The translations under genes were made by a program, and so were the position numbers. Source: Globodera rostochiensis (Eukaryota; Nematoda; Chromadorea; Rhabditida; Heteroderidae). Taken from it: 64,000 nucleotides of DNA. A model generated the notes under the pieces. The model did not search any database. It was not told where the DNA came from and worked only from the letters and a program-made list of their open reading frames with translations. Positions 1 through 13,572 of this stretch are shown here, in pieces (within the stretch, counting starts at the first letter, position 1; the number at the start of each line of letters is the position of its first letter). The stretch lies in assembly GCA_018350325.1 (NCBI GenBank), contig JAEVLN010000032.1, forward strand, positions 186,001 through 250,000, in the 5' to 3' direction.

Positions 1-1427
1 ATATTTTGATTTATGATATGATTTACTTTATATAAATTTAATTTCTTTAAATTTTTTAATCTTATATTTCCATTGTTAGATAACGTATTTTAACTAATTT
101 GTTTATAAATATGCGCAATTTGGAATTTAAAACCCTTGATTTGTTGCAACATTTGTATGTATCAGTCCCCAGAACATCGCATATCTGACGTTGCGTTTCT
201 GTTTTATTTTTAGATATTAAAACTTTTTAATCCATTTTATAATTTTATTTTGCTTCATCATTGTATTTTTTTTAATAACAGGCAATGATTGCCTTATTTA
301 TGCTTTCCATTATACTTATACATGCTTTTGTATTTATTTTATTCTAAAGTTAAAGTGTGAAATTTAATTGCATTAGCTGACACCTTTTATGGAGTAGTAG
401 TCATTCATATACTTACCCAATTTTATAAAATTTTGTTTGCTTTAGTGAAAAAATTTGCTTTTCTTTTAATTGTAAGGTTTTTTTATTAAATACATTTATT
501 TTTACACCAATTTTGGTAGCGATTTAGCTGTCAATCTCTATCCGAAATCTTGTCGAACTGTTGTTTGCTCAGTCATGGGTTTTCCACATCCAGCAACATT
601 TAAATATCATTTTCTACATGTATTTAAAATTTTTATTAGATTTGATTAGGAACGATCAAATGATCCTTTTATAAAAACATAACAAAAAAGATTGTTTGCG
701 GCTTTTTTAAATTAATTTTATATAGATTTTACTTTACAATGAAAGGCTGCAAAAGGCATTATTTTGCTTTTAAAATTAAATTCTTTTCTTAGTTTAATAA
801 AAGCTATAAAGGTAACAATTTAAAATAAAGAAAATGCGTTTTTAGACGCTTAATCTTCTCTGCGGTAAAGCCCATACAAATATTACTTTAAATACAATTA
901 AATTAAAATTTGTTTGTTTTTGTGCTAAATTTGAAACACGCAATTTTTAAGCAGTTAAGTTAAAAATAGATTAGACTTCATAATTGAGGGCTAATTAATT
1001 TTTTACAAAAACTCAGTGGTTATCATGATCCGAACCAATGTGATAATTCGGGAAACGAGAACATAATCGCTATTTTTCTTTTAAACCTGCTCGTTTTAGT
1101 TAGCTCTCTTTATTTTATCATGCTTATAATTATCTCATTTTGTAAATTCTAATTTTTATTGTTTTGTTTTAGTTTTAAGTTATGATATTTTATGGTTAAA
1201 ATCGTAATGCTATTAAGGTTGTAGAGGTCGGGAGATTTTTTATTTGTTTTAGTTTTTTTATTCTTGATTTGATTTTTGATAACCTATTCGTCTAGTTGTT
1301 TTTAGGACTATCAATCATAGGAAAATTAGAATTTTTTTTATTAAGCCTATTCCAAAGCAGTCCGTCCTTAATATGGGAATGTAATATTTACATAAAGTGA
1401 AAAAAATGAACGCCGTTGTTCAGTTCC

Positions 1428-1484
1428 GTGAGAGACCAGTTCTTCTTTCGGTGTCGCGGACATTGAACGGGAACCGTCTCTCAG
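1428..1484. other. GC-rich imperfect hairpin
   Basis: GAGAGAC at 1430-1436 and GTTC at 1439-1442 can pair with GAAC at 1471-1474 and GTCTCTC at 1476-1482, giving an 11-bp interrupted stem around a loop of about 28 nt. The patch is unusually GC-rich for its surroundings. It could be a structured RNA, a MITE relic or coincidence; nothing nearby settles this. Confidence 0.3.
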
Positions 1485-2178
1485 TGACAAAGAACTTTAT
1501 TTATTTTTGATAGTTATGAAAATATTTTTGTTTTTATAATTTTAATGGAGCTTTGGTTGCAATAATGTTTTTTATTATATCATAATTGGTATGCGCTTAA
1601 AATATTTCTTTGATTTATAATCATTATTTATTTTATATATGTTCACGATAAACTTTTATTTTATGGTCAAATTGAATTTTTATTATGCATCAGCTTTTAT
1701 TAATCTTTATAATTATTTTTGTTTCCTTAGTTCATTTAATATTTTTGCACGAAGTACAATTGATTCATTTCTTAGGCTGTTTTCAAAGTAAATTCATGAT
1801 TAGAGTTTTTTTAATTCATTCAACATTCCTTTAAATAAAAAACTTAATTTAGCTTCAAAAACTTTCAATAAATTATTTAATTTTTTCCATCTTGAGTATA
1901 TTCTACTCCAATTTGTGTTTATAAATTAGCATTTTATTTAAGTTAAATGAGATTATTTTTAATAATTTGTTAAGCAAAAACGATATAAGCTTTTAGGATT
2001 AGGATTTAAACGACGCTAAATCTTCTTTCTTCAACGAAGATTTTCAACTTTTATAGTGAAGGGGGCAAAATATTTCAAAAAGTAAATTTAAAAATAAGCA
2101 AAAAATCAAATGAATTGTCTGAGGTTATTGGAAGAAATGAATGCCCATTGACTGAAACTAAAAAATGCTGTGCACCTT

Positions 2179-2193
2179 CCCCCCCCCCCCCCC
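2179..2193. repeat. 15-nt C homopolymer
   Basis: An uninterrupted run of 15 C residues in a region that is otherwise strongly A/T-rich. It has a counterpart G run at 38697-38710. Confidence 0.9.
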
Positions 2194-2859
2194 GAAAAAA
2201 TCGATGAATTGGTTTTAATCAATCAGCCAATTTTGCACAAAATGGTTAAAAATCGCTTAAAATAAAATAAAATTTCAAAATTGCTCGGCAGAATGCCAAT
2301 AAAAAAAGAATAATTCGGTAGTGATGGTTTAGCGGCGTACAAATTCTTAAAAAGTTGTAAAGTTATATTATAATATTTTTATTTTTGAGGATTTATTTTT
2401 TATTTTTGATAGTTTATACTCATTAACAAAATATTGCAAAATTGTTATCTTTATGTATATTAGTCATTGCTAATAACTTTACATTATATTCATTTTATTT
2501 TTTATTTTATAGTCATTTTAGAGCTTCATAATTTTTATTTTATGGTTTAAAATTTTTAATAACTTTTTTTTTGTATTAATAAGAAGTAAATTCTCAATTT
2601 TGCCGGTATATTCATACAAATTTTTTTTTAAATTTATATTTAATGCGAATTAGGCCCTAAAATCAAAATAGTTTTTTAAATTTTTTATGTTGAATGCATT
2701 CATATAATATTTTTTGTATTTTTATAAAGATATATTGCAATATAATTTTTTAAATGTTCTTTGAAATATTAATATACTTTTCACTGATGGATTTAAATAA
2801 AAGCTTTTACTCTTAAAATAAAATCGATAATATAGAATTATTTAGTATTATTTTTCTAG

Positions 2860-3037
2860 ACCAAGAGGATTGATAGCAGCGGTTCGCGTTCAGACAATCA
2901 TTGCTCAAGAACCATTATTAAAAATACCTAATACGATTTGCGTGCACCCGGATGCACATACCTCTTTGGCTATCCATGTACTGATAAAAAAAAAGCATAT
3001 AAAAAAGAAATTCCTACAAAAAATCTATACAATTTAG
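2860..3037 (+). CDS. Candidate exon after a 3' splice site, function unknown
   Basis: The sequence tttttctag at 2851-2859 is a good 3' splice site. It is followed by a frame that stays open for 58 codons from 2861 to a TAG at 3035. The first forty codons are GC-richer than the surroundings and encode a mixed peptide containing the stretches RGLIAAVRVQTIIAQEP and NTICVHPDAHTSLAIHV. The end becomes lysine-rich low-complexity sequence, so a real exon would probably stop near 2985. I recognise no family. A second frame over the same bases (from 2938) is also open, which shows how weak frame length is as evidence here. Confidence 0.25.
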
Positions 3038-5885
3038 AAATAAGCTTAAAAAAAAGCAAGATGCACCGAGCCAGGGCTGCTAAAAAGACCAATTCCAAAA
3101 GCTTGGGTTATACAACATTTAAAAGTTAGAATTTAAGAAAAAGATGTTTTTGTATTTAATATTTATTTAGTTTTAATTAAACTTATTTTTGCTTCAATGA
3201 TAACCAAACTAGATGAGCAATATTTTAAATATTTATGTAAAGTAATATACTTTATTAATATTGCGTCTTGATTCCATTTTATTTTTAGCTTTATTGTCTG
3301 CTTTAACAATAAATGAAATTATTTTCATCATTTTGATGTAATTCACCCACAATTTTGATACTCTTTTAATTACCAAATATATATTTTTATATTAAATTAT
3401 TTTAAAATTATAATATGCAATTCTCTAGGTATACATTAGAAATTATACAAATTTTATTTGATTTTAAAGCCATTTCAAAAATATATTTTTATCCCAGTAA
3501 TTTTAAATCAAATTTAGTGTTTTTGGGTTACATTTATATAAGTGTTGAATCTTTATTTGAGATAATCATTAAGCATTTAGATCAACAGAATTAGAATGAC
3601 GAATTACTGTAGTTTTATACTTTATCATTAATTACGGTTTTTAAACTTTTGTTTATTTTATACTTTATATTTAATTTTAAAAATTGTATTTAAACTCATT
3701 TAAAACTTTATGCATTTCTATTGGAGTGTTTAATAAAGCCACGTGCAGAGCAAGCAATTCTTCTTGCTCCGGCTTTTGACCCTTGGTGGTAATGATTTAA
3801 ATATATTCTTCTTGTTACATTTGTATTGGCAGAAATTTAATTTTTTACTTGTTTTATTTTCATTAGAAATAATTTTGAATTTTATATGTTTTGAAGAAAG
3901 ACGTCTTTTTTTGATCATTTGTTTTATGCAGCCGTTGCTGCTAGTTTTTAAATAAGTAATTGATTTTTGTAATTTATAAATTCACTAAAGTTTGTTTTAA
4001 TTACTTTATGCCCCGATTTTTGAAAAAATCAAAAATTATGATGATAATTAAAGTGACGAGAAATATTGTTAAAAACGCACACTTCATGCGAAAAAATAAA
4101 GATTTACTATATTTTAAGACATTTTTTATAATGATCTGATATTTTGCCAATGTACTGATTTTGGAAAATTTTTGTTGGCAACCCTGCCTAAAAGTATTGT
4201 GGATAAAATATTAAATAAAACAATTTAAAGAAACATTAATAAAACACGCAAGTATTTTAAGAATAAACTGTTATTTAAAAGTTACAATGACCGCAAGCAA
4301 ATTACTCAAATAAATTTTAACAGTAAAAATTGAATTAAAATTAATATTTTTCAAAATTCGGACAAAATTTCTTAATTCTGGCGCCAAATGCAAAATATTT
4401 TATGCATTAACAAAATTACAAAAACCTATGATAAATGCAAAAGTCCAACTTTAAAATGCAAATCAGTCTAAAAAAGACAGAATTTGTAAATTACAATTGA
4501 ATTAATCAATTAATATTAATTATATATAATTATTCCTATATCTAATTTAAAAAATAAGTTCAATTTTATTTCGTCTGGATTATATTTTTTGCATTTAAAA
4601 ACTAAGTTATGCTATGTCGATGAATAAATCAATTAAACTTTAAGGATGATTAAATTTAAATCATTACAATGGAAAAATTATCGAAATAAAATTAACTTGC
4701 ATACTATAATAAATATATTTTACAAAAAACCTCTCATTGAATAAAATTTTTCAAAATAAATTGCAGCACACTCTAAGGAATTCTTGAAGGTAAATAAAAA
4801 TAATTCAACTAACTATTGCTTGAAAATATTATTAACAAAATGTAAACAAACCTAAAAGAAACAAAATACCAATACAAGATAAACCAACTAACTTCTACAA
4901 AGAAATGTCTTACAAGACAAATAATTATTTTATGTTTAATAAAAAAAATTGGTTGGTGCGGATATAGTATTTAAATTAGGCAAGACCCAAAGAAATTATG
5001 CTATTTCGACTGTAACACTATTATATTAATTTTTGAGTTCTTGTTTAATTTTTTTTTGTTACTCATTTTAAATGTAAAGAAAAGATTACTGTAAACGGAA
5101 TGTACCTTTCAGATGCGTTGTTATAATGTAGAATTTTCGACCTTTGAAGTAATTTTTTATTTTAGATAATTAACAATCGCGTTTGTTCGTCTTCTTTTGA
5201 TAAGATTCATTATATTATTTCAATTTCATTTAATTAGTCTAATTTATTTGTTTTTTTTCAGTTATCAACTATTTTTTATTGATGTAAAATTACCCCATAT
5301 TAGCATATTAAAATTATTTTATCTAAAAATATAAAATAATGGAAAACATAAAGTTGACATTCATATTTTTATATTTAGAAATTTCATCTATTGAGCATTC
5401 AAAACCCTAACTTTGGTAGTTTGTATTTCCGACCAAAAATGCACGCGAAGGTCTTCTTGAATAATTTCCACTTACAAATTAGCCCGCAGTTCAAGGTGCT
5501 GGAGAGTTGAAATATTTTGCCTCTTCGATTTCACGAAGTTGTAAATGGCATCGTGCGTTAGCGGGGAAGCCGAAGGCCGATAGTAAAAAATATTCTCATT
5601 GAAAAATTAAATTAATTTAAACATTATAATAGGTATATTTATTAACAGCTTTTTATTGCAAAAATTGTATTTTAGTAAATTATGGGCACTTGATTTTACA
5701 TACCTAATTTAGCCGTTTTATAAATATTCTTTCCTTTCGGCTTTGCTTAACACAAAAATAAAAACATATATAAATTTAAACAAAGTATTAAAAATTTTAA
5801 TTATTTAAAACCAAAATATGCATAAATTATTATTTTTTTAAATAGGTTTGTTTTTTAACATTTAAATAATATTTGCTATTCTCAG

Positions 5886-5937
5886 ACTCAAATTATTGAC
5901 TTGCATCGCGTGTATTTCTTTCTTCAATTGCGTAAGC
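5886..5937 (+). CDS. Candidate 52-nt internal exon with consensus splice sites
   Basis: The acceptor is gctattctcag (ending at 5885) and the donor is gtaagtg (starting at 5938), so both ends fit the metazoan consensus. The 52 nt between them are GC-richer than the flanks and are open in two frames, one reading TQIIDLHRVYFFLQLRK. Another acceptor-like site lies about 100 bp downstream (gattatttag, ending near 6038) before a further open stretch. No homology is recognised. The case rests on the splice signals and the + strand T-rich context. Confidence 0.3.
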
Positions 5938-8593
5938 GTAAGTGAATCGCAATGTATTGGTTATTGTAAGCCTACCGGGCACTATTAATTGTTTTTTGAA
6001 TTATTTGTAATAAACGCAATAATCCCCATGATTATTTAGATTCCGGCTTTTGAACCTCGTCGTTATTTTGTGCCGTTTATAAATTTACATTATTTGGGCA
6101 AATTTCTTCTTTCATTCATTATTTACTATAAATCTTTGATATTTTATTTTTCCTATGACGTCTTTTCAAATTAGTAATTATCAATAATATCTGGAATTTA
6201 TTTATTTGAATAATTGGTTAAACAATTTTTTTAAATTTTATAAGTTTTAATTTGTTTAAATATTTATTATTTTATTTATTCATTTTGGTGATAATTGCGC
6301 ATTGTTATTGTAAATATAAGATAATCCACATATTAATCCCTGATATTTTAAAATTTATTATTTTGCGGAGTCAAACAAGTTTCATTGGGAAATAAATGAA
6401 TGCTGGTCACTGAAGTCCAAATTGTATCGCAAATAGATAAGCCTTTTTAGCGGGTTTATTCATTGCCTATTGAATTATACATATTTTTATCTTTTTAGAT
6501 ATAAATATTTTTTGCAATCTTTCGTTCTTGCAATACTAATTTTAAAAAAAACAACAATTTATTAAAGTCTTAACTATTAGAAGCTCGCTTATAATCTTTC
6601 TGTCTGACTTTTAAAATGAAATTGATTTGTTAATAAATATTTATTCAAGTCTTGAAGAAAATTCTTGATACTTCGTTCTAGCTGGAATTAATTAGTTTTA
6701 ACTTGGAATCTTCTAAATTTACATAATTGAGAATAACAATAACAAAATTGCGCTATAAATAGAAAATTTCTTTTTAATTAAAAACATTTATTTGACTTCG
6801 ATAATAATTGCAAAATAGCTTCAAATTTATTAGGTATCGTAAAAATTAGTTGCATTAATCACATTTGTGATGAGGAAATATTTAAACGATCATGTGTAAA
6901 AAGAGTTAATAACATTTATTTTCATACTTGCGCTTCATGTAGTTATTTTGAATACGGTTATGCCATCAATGCAATCATTTTTTAACACATTTGTTTAAAT
7001 TCAGCAAATTAATAGAACAATTATTATTACAAATCTTTAACTATTTATTTATAATTATTTTAAATTTAGACTAATAGATTATTGTTATAATTGGGGTGTC
7101 CTTTATTAATTATTTTTACCTTATTTAAATTTATGTATGCAAAAGGTATTTAATCGAAACTTGTAAATTATAAATTGATATAATGTTATGGTTTATTGTT
7201 ATAAAAATAATTTATTTATTTGTTTGCAATTTATAATGAGGTGTTCTTCTCTGCAATATACTTCTCTGACTTCGATCTGAATATTTCGTCCTCTTGTTTC
7301 GTCACAGGTAATCCTTGCCGAGAAAATAGACATTTAAATCAGTAATACTCGTGTTCTAAGTATTGTATGTAATTAGATTAATTTATGGAGTAGAATTTGA
7401 TCTGTGATGGTGTTACATAGGTAGTTAGATAACTTAATTCGAAATTTTTTGATTATATGTTAAATAATTTTCTTTAGTTGGATTCAACCCTTTTAATATT
7501 TCTATAAATTATCATTTTTAAAATTAAATTACAAAAAAATTATTTTAACTTTTTGGGGAATTCCCGCAAAACACTGTTGAGTTGAATAGCAAAGCTGTTC
7601 CGTAAATAAAAAAATGTTTATTATTATTTTGAAATATTATATCATTTGAGTTAACTCATTAGCTTAGAAATTTTTTAAAAATATTTTACATTTTCACATA
7701 CTTTTAAATTTCGTCTCAATTTATTTCTTCATTTAAACTTTTTTTAATATTGTTTTGTAAATAAAAATTTAGTTAAGTTTTCTTGATAACTCTACATTTA
7801 GAGCTGGTAAGCGCACACACATATTTATTAAAAGATATAATTTTATCTCTTGCTTTTTATTTTAACATTTTTTTTACACTAGGTGTTTTTGAATGCCCGA
7901 CTTTGCTCATTTTATTTAAAAATATTATCTCTGGCATAAAATACTATTAAAGATATGTAAAATAAAAATTGTAGATCATGAATTTGAAGGAGGCAGGAAT
8001 TAATTCATTCTTTAAAGAACACTCGGGTACTTTCTCAGTTTTTTGCATTTTATCAAGTACTGTTATTAAAATAATTTACCAAATTTTTTATTAGATTAAA
8101 TTAGATCATCCTTATATGTATAATGACTTCAATTTTGAATTTGATGATTGAACAAATGGCTCACAATTATGTTGCATTTTGAATTATGTATTAATTTTAT
8201 TCAATTTTCGAATGGGCGATTGCTACAAAAAAAGACGGAATTTTCGTCTTTATTATATTCTTTATTATAAATTATTGGTTAAACTAACTTGGAGTAAAGT
8301 TTAAACTGAATTAATTAATTTATAATGTTTGATTTAGAAGTTAATGATAATAATAAAAACATATGCATTTAATCTTTTTTTAAATAATCCATTTATTTAA
8401 AAATTTTCTATATGTTGATGCACTCTTCACAGGCGCATTTCGGCTTGAAAGCAGAACATTTAAATGATGCATTAATTAATATGAAGAATTGATTAAGTAA
8501 TTAAATTAATTATTCTAAGTACATTGCCATAATGCAAAAATTCTAAATCATGTCGGATCATCTTCAAATCTTGCAATCTTCTTGCGAATTTTT

Positions 8594-8725
8594 AGAAATA
8601 GTGCGCTAAAAAGAGAGAGTCAGACGACGAGATAGCATCAACGCACCCCATCTAAAAATTCTTTTGGTTTACTTTTTTGAATATTTTATTTTTTTAAGAA
8701 ATAGTGAGCTAAAAAAGAGAGAACA
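8594..8725 (+). repeat. Satellite outlier, about 1.2 units
   Basis: This has the same unit as the 11.75 kb array: agaaatagtgcgctaaaaag followed by the cagacgacgag motif and the caacgcaccccatctaaaa motif. A second unit starts at about 8697 and is truncated. It is in the same orientation as the main array, about 3 kb upstream of it. Confidence 0.8.
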
Positions 8726-11700
8726 AACAAATCTCGAATATATAAAAATCCAAAAACGACAGAAATTAAGAAAAAGTGTTTTTGGAGTAATAATTTTTAT
8801 TAAAATAATGCTTTTAAAGCAGAGAAAAAACTTTTAAATAAAACATCAAAATTAATTATTAACCAAAGCAGTTTCAATCTCACTTTAGGTTTAATTTGAG
8901 CTAAAATTCTTTTAAATTAACGTTTGTTTTATTAAAAAATAAATTAAGTATCCTTATTAATCTTTTATTCTTTAATATAATGACAAAATTACATATAAAA
9001 AACCTTTATATGCGATAAGGTTGCGCATTAAGAAAAATTTATTTATTAGTCATTAAGTGTAGAAAAATAAATATAAAAAAGTCCTCACACCGAACGACAG
9101 TATGCAATGTGATCGCCGAAGCCGAAAATCATTTATTGTATAAAAAATTTTAATAATACATTAAATATTATATAAAGGACAAATGTCGCCGCGCCTGCAC
9201 ACTTACTGCAACCAATGCAACCAACGGGAATTAAATAGTTAAATAATTTACAAAACAAATAAAATTAAAATAATTGTACCCTAATATATAAAATCCAATT
9301 ATTATAAAAGCAAAAAAATAAATAGCAATTTCGAAATATTTAATTCATATCTTATTATGCTTTTTGTAGCTGTTAGAATTGCTCTCAATAAATTATAAAC
9401 GAAATCTTCTTTTATTAAAATAAAACTATTAACAAATAATATGTTTAATTTGTATTAAAAGATTTATGGAATAATCAATAATCAAAATTATAAAAAATAA
9501 ACATAAATGGGGTTTGATTCTTAAAAAATTTCAATGTAATTCTAAGAAATTTTGCGCAGAAAATGAATATAAAATCTCAAAAAGATTTAATTTAATGAAA
9601 TTACAGGAATGTTTGCCATAATTATATTAATTAAGTTTAATTGAATCATAAAACATTTGTTGATTGGTTAATTTATTTGATTATTCCTAAATAAATTTTA
9701 TTATGTAGAGGAAAACTTTATTTTTATAAGCTTTTTAGTTTGGCATCGCCAATTGACTGCCGTAAAGCACGTCAATCGCAAGAATAATCCGCAACAAATT
9801 ATGGAAATTAAATTTAAGGTGCGATTTAAATAAACCGAAAAATTTTTTGCTTAACCTACGGATGAAAGTTTGAAAAATGCGATCATAAAAATGTAACATT
9901 AGTTTAATAAAGTCAAAAATGATGCTTATTTCAAAATAAAGCCACTCATCTACAAGGCTAACTCAAATTTTAGACTTGCAAACGAAATAGAAGTTCGTAT
10001 CATCTAATATCTAAATGATAGGTATCACACTCGATTTAAAATGGACATCAATCAGCCAAAACAGCAAGTTTTAAGTATATAGTGTTCTAATATAACTTTA
10101 TATAAATTGAAAGCTTTTAGAAGAAATAACTTCGCTACCGATCAGTCAGCGGCAATCAATAATTGTTCTGAAAGAAATTTTATAAATTTGCAGTCCAATG
10201 AATAAAATATCAAAAGATAATAATATTAAATTCCGCTGTGGCATGATTTATATATTTTTAAAAGAATTTATGAAAATTCGTAAAAAGCCGATCAAAATTA
10301 AAATAAAATTATAATTTTTTTGCCGGGATCACGTGAAGATTGGTCCAAAAAAACTAATCGAAAAAATTTGAAAAATATTCGGTTAAGCGTTCTTTTTTTG
10401 AGGTTCATTAGCTAAAAATATTAGATTTTATATGGTGCTCTATGGAATAATAAGTTTAAATAAAGGCTAACAAAAATATACAAAATCAGAAAAATTAAAA
10501 GCTTAAACAAAATAAATTAAAAATTGTTTTATAATTGTTAATTCAAACAATGTTAAAAAATTGCTTCAAAAGTACACGACAAATCATTGATCAGTAACTT
10601 TCATAGATTTCAACAGATAAAAAATTAAAGTTATTAATAAAAGTACAATGATAGTAAAATTATATCATATAAATAATGAATAAACAAATAAAACATCAAA
10701 AGATAAGTCGTCAGCAAGCCATGAAGTACTGAAGCAAAAGCGATAACCTAATATAAATAAATCCAAGCAAACCTCTAAGTATCATTTTTTTTGCTTTAGA
10801 TTACCTTTCGCCTGCTCTCTACATGATTAAAATAATTCTCCCAACAAGTCAATATGAAAAAATCCAATTAATATTTAACCAATTAATTTAAAAAAAAAAT
10901 AATGCAAAATTATTATACAAATATTTTTGAACACATTTAAGGTGGATTTTGCATAAAATAACAGAAAAAAAAATCCAAATATTAAAAGCAAAAAATAATA
11001 AACATTATTCTTTAACAATTTAATACATTATATAAAGATAGAAGTCAAGTTATTGAGGCACTGTGCAGATCGCATCAACATAAACAAATCAAAACCTAAT
11101 CAGCAATCGAATTCATATTAAATTAGATGGCGTTATATAAGATATATTATTTGATAACCTTTTAAAATCTATAAAATATTTTTAATAATTTAAATAGTAT
11201 ATATGAAATAAAAGTGAATATTTAAAGCTATTCTGATAAACTTTATTAGATTTTTTAATGGATTAAAAAAAATTGAAATATTTTAGACGCAGACCAATCG
11301 CCGCATACTTCGTCCAGTGAAAAATAAAATATACTCGACTTCTTTAAAAAATGAAATTAAAATTATCAATGAAATTAATTATTTTACCCTAAAAATAAAG
11401 AAATATTAATTATAAGTTACCCCTTGCCATCTCAACAGTTATTGAAAGCAAACAGATTAAATATTAAATTCTGTCATTGGAGGCTACTAATCACGGTTAG
11501 ATATTACGGATAAAAAATGACATACAAACGGAAAATAAAGCTCAGGATGGAGATATAAAAACAAAAAATCAGGTTAAATTATTTTTTAAAAAATGAATTT
11601 AATAATAATAATAAAAAGGCATTAAGATGTGACAAAGTGCGAATTTGTAAGGGTTGCAATGACGCCCCAAAGTCTTTATCTAAAGGTTGAAAAAATCTCA

Positions 11701-11750
11701 AAAAAAACAAAAGATAAGCCAAATTAAAATCATATTTTTATTTCTTTTTT

Positions 11751-12503
11751 GAAGAAATAGTGTGCTAAAAAGAAGAGGCAGATGACGTGAGTAATTTGAG
11801 CGTCAACGCACCCCATATAAAAATTCATTTTGTTACTTTTTTGAACATTTTATTTTTGAAGAAATACTGTGCTAAAAAGAGAGAGTCAGACGACGAGACT
11901 AATTTGAACATCAACGCACCCCATCTAAAATTTTTAAGTTTAATTTGGAACATTTTATTTTTGAAGAAATAGTGCGCTAAAAAGAGAGAGTCAGACGACG
12001 AGAGCAATTTGGGCATCAACGCACCCCATCTAATAATTTTTTAGTTACTTTTTTGAACATTTTATTTTTTGAAGAAATAGTGTGCTAAAAAGAAGAGGCA
12101 GATGACGTGAGTAATTTGAGCATCAACGCACCCCATATAAAAATTCTTTTGTTACTTTTTTGAACATTTTATTTTTTGAACAAATAGTGTGCTAAAAAGA
12201 GATTCAGTCAGACGACGAGACTAATTTGGGCATCAACGCACCCCATCTAATAATTTTTTAGTTACTTTTTTGAACATTTTATTTTTTGAAGAAATAGTGT
12301 GCTAAAAAGAAGAGGCAGATGACGTGAGTAATTTGAGCATCAACGCACCCCATATAAAAATTCTTTTGTTACTTTTTTGAACATTTTATTTTTTGAACAA
12401 ATAGTGTGCTAAAAAGAGATTCAGTCAGACGACGAGACTAATTTGGGCATCAACGCACCCCATCTAAAATTTTTTACTTTACTTTTTGGAACATTTTATT
12501 TTT
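11751..12503 (+). repeat. Seven-unit satellite array, 105-110 bp unit, with a duplicated dimer
   Basis: Units begin at 11751, 11858, 11963, 12071, 12178, 12288 and 12395. Each contains a gaagaaatagtgtgctaaaa start, a cagacgacgag or gcagatgacgtgag middle, a caacgcaccccat motif and an A/T-rich tail ending ttgaacattttatttt. Units 4+5 (12071-12287) and 6+7 (12288-12503) are nearly identical as pairs, while neighbours within a pair differ (cataaaa versus catctaata after the accccat motif). The array therefore grew recently by copying a dimer. Open frames that cross the array are by-products of the repeat. Confidence 0.95.
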
Positions 12504-12756
12504 AAAATTAAATTACAAAAAGTCATCGATGCAACATATCATTCATTCTTCAGTGCAATTCGCCCATTGCAATTGATTTACTCTCAAACAAATCTTCTTT
12601 TTTTTTTGCAAAAGATACAACGAAACTATGTTTTATACATTAAATCAAATTTTAGGCCTTTTTACTAAATCTTAACCAATAAATTGGAATAAATACAAAA
12701 AATATAATATTATTTAATAAATTGTTATTAAATTTAAGCATGTTCTAAATTAAGTA

Positions 12757-12826
12757 GTGCGAATACTACTTAGGCATGTACACACATAACGACCGGGAAA
12801 CTCAGGAGGCGATGGATGTAGCAGAA
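12757..12826 (+). repeat. GC-rich dispersed repeat, copy A
   Basis: About 70 bp, including taggcatgtacacacataac and ctcaggaggcgatggatg, match the reverse complement of 27286-27354 at roughly 70-75% by eye. Both copies are much richer in GC than the flanks. This may be a fragment of an unidentified transposon or of a duplicated gene. Confidence 0.6.
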
Positions 12827-12977
12827 GACAAGTACATCATTTATCAAATATAAGTCAATAAAAAATTTTAAAATTACTATTAATTTAAAGCGTAAAATCA
12901 TTGCTTAAAATAGGAAAATAAAATATATAAGCGTTTTTTATTTTATTAAATAAATTAAATAAGAATAATTAATTCAG

Positions 12978-13024
12978 TAACTCCTCAGCACTTGTTACGT
13001 TGCGCCGATCAAGCAAGTTTCTGC
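12978..13024 (+). CDS. Candidate 47-nt internal exon
   Basis: The acceptor taattcag ends at 12977 and the donor gtatata starts at 13025. The 47 nt are GC-rich compared with the flanks and open in two frames, one reading NSVTPQHLLRCADQASFC across the acceptor. No family is recognised, and chance remains a real possibility. Confidence 0.2.
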
Positions 13025-13572
13025 GTATATATATTTAATTATTTAAAAAATTATTTGTATTAAGTATTTAATTTTATTTTTGTATTATGTTAATATCTTT
13101 ATTTTTTTAACAACATTAGTTTTCTTCCTTGCACTTTTGGTGTTATTTCAATGATTCCAAAAAATTTGAGCCCAAAACGCCAAAAAACCCATTGTAAAAT
13201 TGCAACCTTTTTACTAGGAAGTCTTACTAACTTTTTAATGCATTAAAATATTAATATTTTTTATGTTTTATAAACATCATTCAGTAGAAAAATTTACCTC
13301 GTCCCTGGTTACTTTTGATGAGTTCTGTACAAATTGAACTGGATCGCAATTAAATTTGCTGTTTATCATTATTATTGCACCCATTTTATTTTGTTTTCCT
13401 ACTTCAATGAATATTATAATAACAATGGTTTTATTTTTTTATTGGTTTTTGTTGTTTTATATATTGTACAACAAATAAGTTATTATAAATTTATTTTCTT
13501 ATGTTAATTTGTGCTTCTCTCGATTAAACAAAGCGTTCCATCCGCTAAAGTGCGTTCCACATTTGTCAATAT

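Larger units (their letters stand above)
1..8340. other. T-rich non-coding block with a few exon-like islands
   Basis: The + strand is dominated by T runs and contains no long open frame. It looks like intron or intergenic DNA. GC-richer islands that break the pattern lie near 1.43, 2.86, 5.45, 5.89 and 7.26 kb and are treated separately where I can say something. The island at about 7.25-7.31 kb ends in a plausible 5' splice site (cag/gtaatc at 7308). The island at 5.40-5.58 kb has open frames but no clear splice sites. Apart from these I see only A/T-rich low-complexity sequence. Confidence 0.6.
8350..12700. other. A-rich block holding the satellite; otherwise nothing clear
   Basis: Base usage on the + strand switches from T-rich to A-rich near 8.35 kb. 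Besides the satellite loci, the block has scattered GC-richer spots at about 9.09-9.23, 9.74-9.80, 11.29 and 11.66 kb. On the - strand a 54-codon ATG frame covers 9735-9899. A 33-codon frame lies at 11579-11679 behind an acceptor-like ttcaacctttag. Both are compatible with chance. Confidence 0.5.

Noticed and set aside
11787..12019. Open frames of 61 and 64 codons on both strands with repeated peptide motifs.
   Set aside because: They are translations of the satellite units.
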